Positions 58,249 to 64,000 of a DNA stretch of 64,000 bases are shown one piece after another. Origin of the DNA: Streptomyces sp. S.PNR 29 (GTDB lineage Bacteria; Actinomycetota; Actinomycetes; Streptomycetales; Streptomycetaceae); NCBI RefSeq assembly GCF_030386795.1, contig NZ_JANUQM010000014.1, positions 230,856-294,855 on the forward strand. The letters run 5' to 3'. The notes under the pieces were generated by a model. That model did not search any database. It was not told the origin of the DNA and was given only the letters and a program-made list of their open reading frames with translations. Position 1 is the stretch's first letter. Each line of letters starts with the position of its first letter. A program made the position numbers and the translations under genes.

Positions 58249-60186
58249 ATGTCCGCAGCACCCACGAAGCCAACCGTCACCGAACGTGAGGCCCGCCAGG
58301 TGGCGGAGGCCGCCCGGGAACAGGACTGGCGCAAGCCCAGCTTCGCCAAGGAACTGTTCCTCGGCCGGTTCCGCCTCGACCTCATCCACCCCCACCCGCT
58401 GCCGACCGACGAGGCCGCCCAGCGCGGTGAGGAGTTCCTCGCCAAGCTGCGCGACTTCGTCGAGACGAAGGTCGACGGCGCCGTCATCGAACGCGACGCC
58501 CGGATCCCCGACGACGTGATCAACGGGCTCAAGGAGCTCGGCGCCCTCGGCATGAAGATCGACACCAAGTACGGCGGGCTCGGCCTCACCCAGGTGTACT
58601 ACAACAAGGCGCTCGCGCTGGTCGGCTCGGCCAGTCCCGCGATCGGCGTGCTGCTCTCGGCGCACCAGTCGATCGGCGTGCCGCAGCCGCTGAAGCTGTT
58701 CGGCACGCAGGAACAGAAGGAGCGGTTCCTGCCGCGCTGCGCCCGCACCGACATCAGCGCCTTCCTGCTCACCGAGCCCGACGTCGGCTCCGACCCCGCC
58801 CGGCTCGCCACCAGCGCCGTCCCGGACGGGGACGAGTACGTCCTCGACGGGGTGAAGCTGTGGACCACCAACGGCGTGGTCGCCGACCTGCTGGTCGTCA
58901 TGGCCCGGGTGCCGAAGAGCGAGGGGCACAGGGGTGGCATCACGGCCTTCGTCGTGGAGACCAACTCGCCCGGCATCACGGTGGAGAACCGCAACGCCTT
59001 CATGGGCCTGCGCGGTATCGAGAACGGCGTCACCCGCTTCCACCAGGTCCGCGTCCCCGCCGCCAACCGCATCGGTGAGGAGGGCCAGGGGCTGAAGATC
59101 GCGCTGACCACACTGAACACCGGGCGGCTGTCCCTGCCCGCCTCCTGCGTCGCCGCCGGCAAGTGGTGCCTGAAGATCGCCCGGGAGTGGTCGGCGGCGC
59201 GCGAGCAGTGGGGCAAGCCGATCGCCCACCACGAGGCGGTCGGGTCGAAGATCTCCTTCATCGCGGCCACCACCTTCGCCCTGGAGGCGGTGACCGACCT
59301 GGCCTCACAGATGGCCGACGAGGACCGCAACGACATCCGTATCGAAGGCGCGCTCGCCAAGCTGTACGCCTCCGAGATGGCCTGGCTGATGGCCGACGAA
59401 CTCGTCCAGATCCGCGGTGGCCGCGGCTTCGAGACGGCGGCGTCCCTGGCCGCCCGCGGGGAGCGTCCGGTCGCCGCCGAGCAGGTGCTGCGCGACCTGC
59501 GCATCAACCGCATCTTCGAGGGCTCGACCGAGATCATGCACCTGCTGATCGCCCGTGAGGCGGTCGACGCCCATCTGTCGGTCGCGGGCGACCTGATCGA
59601 CCCGGACAAGTCCCTGCAGGACAAGGCGAGGGCAGGCGCGCAGGCCGGGGTCTTCTACGCCAAGTGGCTGCCGAAGCTGGTCGCGGGCCCGGGACAGCTC
59701 CCGCGCTCGTACAGCGAGTTCCACCCGTCGGGCCATGTCGACCTCTCCCCGCACCTGCGCTACGTCGAGCGCACCGCGCGCAAGCTGGCCCGCTCCACCT
59801 TCTACGCCATGTCCCGCTGGCAGGGCCGGATGGAGTCCAAGCAGGGCTTCCTGGGCCGGATCGTCGACATCGGTGCCGAACTGTTCGCGATGAGCGCCGC
59901 CTGCGTCCGTGCCGAACTCCTGCGCGGCCAGGGCGACCACGGCCGCGAGGCCTACCAGCTCGCCGACGTCTTCTGCCGCCAGGCCCGCATCCGCGTCGAG
60001 GAGCTCTTCGGCCGGCTGTGGACCAACACCGACGACCTCGACCGGAAGGTGGTCAAGGGCGTGCTGTCGGGCACGTACACATGGCTGGAGGAGGGCATCG
60101 TCGACCCGTCCGGGGACGGCCCGTGGATCGCGGAGGCGACCCCCGGACCGTCGCAGCGGGAGAACGTGCACCGCCCGATCCGGTAG
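58249..60186 (+). CDS. Acyl-CoA dehydrogenase
   Basis: A 645-residue flavoprotein. The acyl-CoA dehydrogenase core spans about 40-440 (GMKIDTKYGGLGLTQVYYNKAL, FLLTEPDVGSDPARL, KLWTTNGVVADLLVV, GRLSLPASCVAAGKW, QIRGGRGFETA, RINRIFEGSTEIMHLLIAREA). The C-terminal 200 residues are an extension, as in very-long-chain-type and Streptomyces FadE-like enzymes. It oxidises acyl-CoA at the alpha-beta bond, passing electrons to ETF. ATG 58249 with GAGGTGAG upstream is preferred; the earlier ATG 58219 adds ten residues. It is monocistronic. Confidence 0.92.
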   Translation: MSAAPTKPTVTEREARQVAEAAREQDWRKPSFAKELFLGRFRLDLIHPHPLPTDEAAQRGEEFLAKLRDFVETKVDGAVIERDARIPDDVINGLKELGALGMKIDTKYGGLGLTQVYYNKALALVGSASPAIGVLLSAHQSIGVPQPLKLFGTQEQKERFLPRCARTDISAFLLTEPDVGSDPARLATSAVPDGDEYVLDGVKLWTTNGVVADLLVVMARVPKSEGHRGGITAFVVETNSPGITVENRNAFMGLRGIENGVTRFHQVRVPAANRIGEEGQGLKIALTTLNTGRLSLPASCVAAGKWCLKIAREWSAAREQWGKPIAHHEAVGSKISFIAATTFALEAVTDLASQMADEDRNDIRIEGALAKLYASEMAWLMADELVQIRGGRGFETAASLAARGERPVAAEQVLRDLRINRIFEGSTEIMHLLIAREAVDAHLSVAGDLIDPDKSLQDKARAGAQAGVFYAKWLPKLVAGPGQLPRSYSEFHPSGHVDLSPHLRYVERTARKLARSTFYAMSRWQGRMESKQGFLGRIVDIGAELFAMSAACVRAELLRGQGDHGREAYQLADVFCRQARIRVEELFGRLWTNTDDLDRKVVKGVLSGTYTWLEEGIVDPSGDGPWIAEATPGPSQRENVHRPIR

Positions 60187-60191
60187 GCCCC

Positions 60192-60641
60192 TCAGCAGTA
60201 CTTGTCGCTCGGATCCCGCGTCGTCCAGGAACAGGAGTCGGCCTTGGTGCCGCTCGCCTTGGTCAGGGTGGCCGTGTCGCTGGTGTTGTTCCAGACGTAC
60301 CAGCCGCGGTCCTGGTACTTGGTCGACGTGGTGTCCGAACCGCTGCCCGTCTTCACCTTCATCGTCTTGCCCGCGCCGATCCTGACGTTCGGGAAGACGT
60401 ACTTGTGATTCGCCTTGTCCTTCAGGATCCAGCCCTTGAGCGAGATCGCGGACCCACTGGTGTTCTTGATCTCCACCCACTCGCCGTTGAGGCTGGAGTT
60501 GGAGCCGGTGTCCGAGCCGGGGCTGTCGAACCACACGTGGCGGATGACGACGCCACCGGCGGCCTCGGCCGGGACGCTGAAGACGGTGGCGGTCAGGGCC
60601 GCGGCGCCCGCGAGCGCGGGCAGCAGAGCGCGTATGCGCAT
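60192..60641 (-). CDS. Secreted lamin-tail-domain (LTD) protein
   Basis: 149 residues. A signal peptide cleaves near AEA-27. The rest is one lamin-tail immunoglobulin-like domain: NGEWVEIKNTSGSAISLKGWILKDKANHKYVFPNVRIGAGKTMKVKTG with the WVEIxN and GWxL hallmarks. Two C-terminal cysteines (SCSW, KYC) may form a disulfide. Bacterial LTD proteins are extracellular; some are attached to nucleases or to the surface, but the stand-alone function is unknown. ATG 60641 has GGGGGGATC upstream. It ends 6 nt from the convergent acyl-CoA dehydrogenase gene. Confidence 0.88.
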   Translation of the reverse strand: MRIRALLPALAGAAALTATVFSVPAEAAGGVVIRHVWFDSPGSDTGSNSSLNGEWVEIKNTSGSAISLKGWILKDKANHKYVFPNVRIGAGKTMKVKTGSGSDTTSTKYQDRGWYVWNNTSDTATLTKASGTKADSCSWTTRDPSDKYC

Positions 60642-60829
60642 GAGAGATCCCCCCAGGATGTCGTCCACCGGCCGGACCTCCGCCGGCCAGGAGTGAATTG
60701 TTTATCACGGGATCTTCACCAAGACTTCACAAAGGGAGATTTCGTTCCCCGGACTGACACGGTCTGCCGAGGAACCCGCCCGAGGGACGCGCTGTCCTCT
60801 CGCGGTGCCGTTGCGGCCACAATGGGGGG

Positions 60830-62086
60830 ATGAGCGACAGTCCAGCCCCCCTCGCCGACCCGCACCTCGTCTACGACCCCGTGGCGGGAGACGGCCCGAA
60901 GGACGTGGTGATCCTCGGCTCCACCGGGTCGATCGGCACCCAGGCCATCGACCTCGTACTGCGCAACCCCGACCGGTTCCGGGTCACCGGCCTGTCCGCC
61001 AACGGCGGCCGGGTGGCCCTCCTCGCCGAGCAGGCCCACCGGCTGAAGGCGCGCACGGTCGCCGTCGCCCGCGAGGACGTCGTACCGGCGCTGCGCGAGG
61101 CGCTCGCCTCCTGGTACGGCACGGGCGAACCGCTCCCCGAGATCCTCGCCGGACCGGACGCGGCCACGCAGCTCGCCGCCTCCGACTGCCACACCGTCCT
61201 GAACGGCATCACCGGCTCCATCGGACTCGCCCCGACCCTGGCCGCCCTGGAGGCGGGCCGCACCCTCGCACTCGCCAACAAGGAGTCGCTCATCGTGGGC
61301 GGCCCGCTCGTCAAGGCCCTCGCCAAGCCCGGACAGATCATCCCGGTCGACTCCGAGCACGCCGCCCTGTTCCAGGCCCTGGCCGCCGGCACCCGCGCCG
61401 ACGTGCGCAAACTCGTCGTCACCGCCTCCGGCGGCCCCTTCCGTGGCCGCACCAAGGAGGAACTGGCGCAGGTCACCGTCGAGGACGCCCTCGCCCACCC
61501 GACCTGGGCCATGGGGCCGGTGATCACGATCAACTCCGCGACCCTCGTCAACAAGGGCCTGGAGGTCATCGAGGCACACCTGCTCTACGACATTCCCTTC
61601 GACCGCATTGAGGTGGTCGTGCATCCCCAGTCGTATGTCCACTCGATGGTTGAGTTCACGGACGGATCGACACTGGCCCAGGCGACGCCCCCCGACATGC
61701 GCGGGCCCATCGCCATCGGCCTCGGCTGGCCCGAGCGCGTCCCCGACGCGGCCCCGGCCTTCGACTGGAGCACGGCGTCGACGTGGGAGTTCTTCCCGCT
61801 CGACAACGACGCCTTCCCCTCGGTCGGCCTCGCCCGGCACGTCGGGCAGCTCGGCGGCACCGCCCCCGCGGTGTTCAACGCGGCCAACGAGGAGTGCGTG
61901 GAGGCCTTCCGGGCCGGCGCGCTGCCCTTCAACGGGATCATGGAGACGGTGACCCGGGTGGTGGAGGAGCACGGCACCCCCCGCGCGGGAACCTCACTCA
62001 CCGTGCCGGACGTCCTCGAAGCGGAGACCTGGGCGCGCACCCGGGCCCGGGAACTGGCGGCACAGACGGCGGAGGCCCGTGCATGA
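60830..62086 (+). CDS. dxr: 1-deoxy-D-xylulose 5-phosphate reductoisomerase
   Basis: A 418-residue enzyme of the MEP isoprenoid pathway. It converts DXP to MEP using NADPH and a divalent metal. The NADPH motif is ILGSTGSIGTQA (28-39). Active-site segments are LANKESLIVGG and PVDSEHAALFQ, and metal-site residues lie in VHPQSYVHSMVEF. Full-length and intact. The stop overlaps the protease gene start (ATGA), the order dxr-protease-ispG being conserved in actinomycetes. ATG 60830 follows GGGGG. Confidence 0.97.
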   Translation: MSDSPAPLADPHLVYDPVAGDGPKDVVILGSTGSIGTQAIDLVLRNPDRFRVTGLSANGGRVALLAEQAHRLKARTVAVAREDVVPALREALASWYGTGEPLPEILAGPDAATQLAASDCHTVLNGITGSIGLAPTLAALEAGRTLALANKESLIVGGPLVKALAKPGQIIPVDSEHAALFQALAAGTRADVRKLVVTASGGPFRGRTKEELAQVTVEDALAHPTWAMGPVITINSATLVNKGLEVIEAHLLYDIPFDRIEVVVHPQSYVHSMVEFTDGSTLAQATPPDMRGPIAIGLGWPERVPDAAPAFDWSTASTWEFFPLDNDAFPSVGLARHVGQLGGTAPAVFNAANEECVEAFRAGALPFNGIMETVTRVVEEHGTPRAGTSLTVPDVLEAETWARTRARELAAQTAEARA

Positions 62087-63387
62087 CGACCCTGATGTTC
62101 ATCCTCGGCATAGTCGTCTTCGCGGTCGGGCTGCTCTTCTCCATCGCCTGGCACGAGCTGGGGCACCTGTCCACGGCCAAGCTGTTCGGCATCCGCGTGC
62201 CGCAGTACATGGTCGGCTTCGGCCCGACCATCTGGTCACGCCACAAGGGCGAGACCGAGTACGGGATCAAGGCGATCCCGTTCGGCGGCTACATCCGCAT
62301 GATCGGCATGTTCCCGCCCGGCCCCGACGGACGGCTGGAGGCGCGTTCCACCTCGCCCTGGCGCGGCATGATCGAGGACGCCCGTGCGCAGTCCTTCGAG
62401 GAAGTGCGCCCCGGCGACGAGACCCGGCTGTTCTACACGCGCGCGCCCTGGAAGCGCGTGATCGTGATGTTCGCGGGCCCCTTCATGAACCTGATCCTGG
62501 CGGTGGCGCTGTTCCTCACCGTCCTGATGGGCTTCGGCATCACCCAGCAGACCACCACCGTCAGCTCCGTCTCCCAGTGCGTCATCGCGCAGAGCGAGAA
62601 CCGCGACGACTGCAAGAAGTCCGACCCGGCGTCCCCGGCCGCCGCCGCGGGCCTCAAGGCGGGCGACAAGATCGTCTCCTTCGACGGCGTCGCGACGGAC
62701 GACTGGAACCACCTCTCCGACCTGATCCGCGCCAACCCCGGCAAGGAGGTGCCGATCGTCGTCGACCGCAAGGGTGAGGAGGTGACCCTGCACGCGAAGA
62801 TCGCCACCAACCAGGTCGCGAAGAAGGACTCCAGCGGACAGATCGTCGAGCGCCAGTACGTCTCCGCCGGCTTCCTCGGCTTCAGCGCGGCCACCGGCGT
62901 CGTGAAGCAGGACTTCGGCGAGTCCGTCACCTGGATGACCGACCGGGTCGGCGAGGCCGTCGACTCCCTCGTCGCCCTCCCCGGCAAGATCCCCGCCCTG
63001 TGGGACGCCGCCTTCGACGGCGCCCCGCGCGAACCGGACTCCCCGATGGGCGTGGTCGGCGCGGCCCGCGTCGGCGGCGAGATCTTCACCCTGGACATCC
63101 CGCCGACCCAGCAGCTGGCCATGGCCGTCATGCTGGTCGCCGGCTTCAACCTCTCCCTGTTCCTGTTCAACATGCTCCCGCTGCTGCCGCTCGACGGCGG
63201 CCATATCGCGGGCGCCCTGTGGGAGTCCCTGCGCCGCAACATCGCCAAGGTCCTGCGCCGGCCGGACCCGGGTCCGTTCGACGTGGCGAAGCTGATGCCG
63301 GTGGCGTACGTGGTGGCCGGGATCTTCATCTGCTTCACCCTGCTGGTGCTGGTCGCGGACGTCGTCAATCCCGTGCGCATCTCCTGA
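62083..63387 (+). CDS. M50-family site-2 protease (RseP/Rip1-like)
   Basis: A 434-residue intramembrane metalloprotease. The zinc motif HELGH (24-28) lies in the first helix, with the third ligand in MLPLLPLDGGH near the C-terminus. A PDZ domain (about 180-260, AAAAGLKAGDKIVSFDGV) sits between helices 2 and 3. It cleaves membrane-bound anti-sigma factors after a first cut. In this window the membrane-tethered ECF sigma factor at 19130 is a conceivable, untested substrate. It is coupled to dxr by a 4-nt overlap. Confidence 0.95.
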   Translation: MTTLMFILGIVVFAVGLLFSIAWHELGHLSTAKLFGIRVPQYMVGFGPTIWSRHKGETEYGIKAIPFGGYIRMIGMFPPGPDGRLEARSTSPWRGMIEDARAQSFEEVRPGDETRLFYTRAPWKRVIVMFAGPFMNLILAVALFLTVLMGFGITQQTTTVSSVSQCVIAQSENRDDCKKSDPASPAAAAGLKAGDKIVSFDGVATDDWNHLSDLIRANPGKEVPIVVDRKGEEVTLHAKIATNQVAKKDSSGQIVERQYVSAGFLGFSAATGVVKQDFGESVTWMTDRVGEAVDSLVALPGKIPALWDAAFDGAPREPDSPMGVVGAARVGGEIFTLDIPPTQQLAMAVMLVAGFNLSLFLFNMLPLLPLDGGHIAGALWESLRRNIAKVLRRPDPGPFDVAKLMPVAYVVAGIFICFTLLVLVADVVNPVRIS

Positions 63388-63388
63388 C

Positions 63389-63431
63389 GGCCGGCAGCGG
63401 GCCGGGCACGGGCCGGCCCGCTCCCGGCCGC
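63389..63431 (+). terminator. Compound hairpin after the protease gene
   Basis: AGCGGGCCGG pairs with CCGGCCCGCT (7-nt loop) inside an outer GGCCG/CGGCC pairing, just after the stop at 63387. Confidence 0.75.
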
Positions 63432-63626
63432 CGTCGACAATGAGGCACCGGATGCCGCCCAGGTCCAGCGCAGGAGCCTCAGGCTCGCCGGCCCTCGATG
63501 GACAGCCGGATGTACGACTGATGCACCACCTGAACGCCGCGTGGTGATCACGGTGGACGCCCGGGGCACCTTCCAGTCTCCTGCCGGTGTCCCGGCACTT
63601 CTTCGTGCAGACCTCCGCGTGACCAC

Positions 63627-63667
63627 AGGCCCCCTGGGGCGGAGAACACCTCCGCTCCAGGGGGCCT
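63627..63667 (+). terminator. 18-bp hairpin upstream of ispG
   Basis: Arms 63627-63644 and 63650-63667 pair with one mismatch around AACAC. It lies 106 nt before the ispG start, so it is either a second terminator or part of the ispG leader. The 385-bp gap 63388-63772 shows no gene. Confidence 0.7.
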
Positions 63668-63772
63668 TCGCGGCGCCGTGTGCTTTCGTTCATGTCGGTG
63701 CCGTAATCTCAAGGGTCGGAGCCCGCTGCCTACGGGACCGACCTTGATCCACGACATGGGGTTGCACAGCAG

Positions 63773-64000
63773 ATGACTGCGATTTCTCTCGGCATGCCGT
63801 CCGTTCCGACCAAGCTCGCCGAACGCCGGAAGAGCCGGCAGATCCAGGTCGGATCCGTGGCGGTGGGCGGGGACGCGCCCGTCTCCGTGCAGTCCATGAC
63901 GACCACGCGTACGTCGGACATCGGCGCCACTTTGCAGCAGATCGCGGAGCTCACCGCGTCCGGCTGCCAGATCGTGCGCGTGGCGTGTCCCACGCAGGAC
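63773..64000 (+). CDS. ispG: 4-hydroxy-3-methylbut-2-enyl diphosphate synthase (N-terminus, partial)
   Basis: The first 76 codons are in the window. RRKSRQIQVGSVAVGGDAPVSVQSMTTTRTSDIGATLQQI and ELTASGCQIVRVACP are the conserved start of IspG/GcpE, the iron-sulfur enzyme that converts MEcPP to HMBPP in the MEP pathway. ATG 63773 is preceded by GCAGC only, a weak site; the beginning of the conserved domain lies 22 residues in, so the start is plausible. It follows dxr and the M50 protease, as in other actinomycetes, after two hairpins. Confidence 0.93.
   Translation, partial: MTAISLGMPSVPTKLAERRKSRQIQVGSVAVGGDAPVSVQSMTTTRTSDIGATLQQIAELTASGCQIVRVACPTQD

Noticed and set aside
1..64000. Secondary-metabolite cluster or prophage
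   Set aside because: No PKS, NRPS, terpene synthase, lanthipeptide or phage structural genes were found.

Overview
The window is chromosomal DNA of a high-GC actinomycete, almost certainly a Streptomyces. The signs are very high GC at third codon positions, GTG and TTG starts, tightly overlapping operons, twin-arginine lipoproteins, a rare TTA leucine codon, and the conserved order dxr - site-2 protease - ispG at the right end. I see no tRNA, rRNA, CRISPR array, transposase, integrase or secondary-metabolite cluster.

Layout. (1) 1-10.4 kb: start of a secreted protein, a LOG-type nucleotide hydrolase, a VOC protein, an ABC exporter pair, then a polyamine-catabolism set (class-III transaminase, Lrp regulator, gamma-aminobutyraldehyde dehydrogenase), an orphan PotD-like lipoprotein, and a cN-I type 5'-nucleotidase that overlaps it tail to tail. 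(2) 10.4-17.1 kb: a cyclitol (myo-inositol-like) catabolic operon (IolE-like, IolT-like, IolG-like, IolH-like), its LacI regulator and an orphan sugar-binding lipoprotein. One 16-bp operator, ACTAGCGCGCTCTAGT, occurs exactly twice, in front of the operon and in front of the binding protein. (3) 17.5-24.9 kb: mixed genes: a small membrane protein behind a TTGAAC-AC-GTTCAA palindrome, a protein with an early TTA codon, an ECF sigma factor fused to a zinc-finger, membrane and extracellular part, GDPD, adenosine deaminase, two Pro/Gly-rich membrane proteins and a NADAR protein. (4) 25-39 kb: the second polyamine block: PotD-A-B-C importer, FAD-dependent amine oxidase, PAP2 phosphatase, GabT, a VirD4-like membrane NTPase, a PucR regulator and an aldehyde dehydrogenase.

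(5) 39.2-57.9 kb, the most interesting part: a locus that looks like a complete xyloglucan-utilisation system. It has two secreted enzymes (GH74, GH12), an ABC sugar importer without its ATPase, and four enzymes without export signals (GH95 fucosidase-like, GH42 beta-galactosidase, GH31 alpha-xylosidase-like, GH3 beta-glucosidase). Together these activities could remove every sugar type from fucogalacto-xyloglucan. A LacI regulator closes the locus. Copies of the palindrome TCGAAGCGCTTCGA sit between GH3 and the importer operon and in front of the LacI-GH31 operon, so one regulator can tie the parts together. (6) 58-64 kb: acyl-CoA dehydrogenase, a secreted lamin-tail protein, and the MEP-pathway genes dxr and ispG around an M50 protease.

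All functions are inferred by reading motifs. Start sites were chosen from ribosome-binding sites and overlaps, and uncertain ones are flagged.
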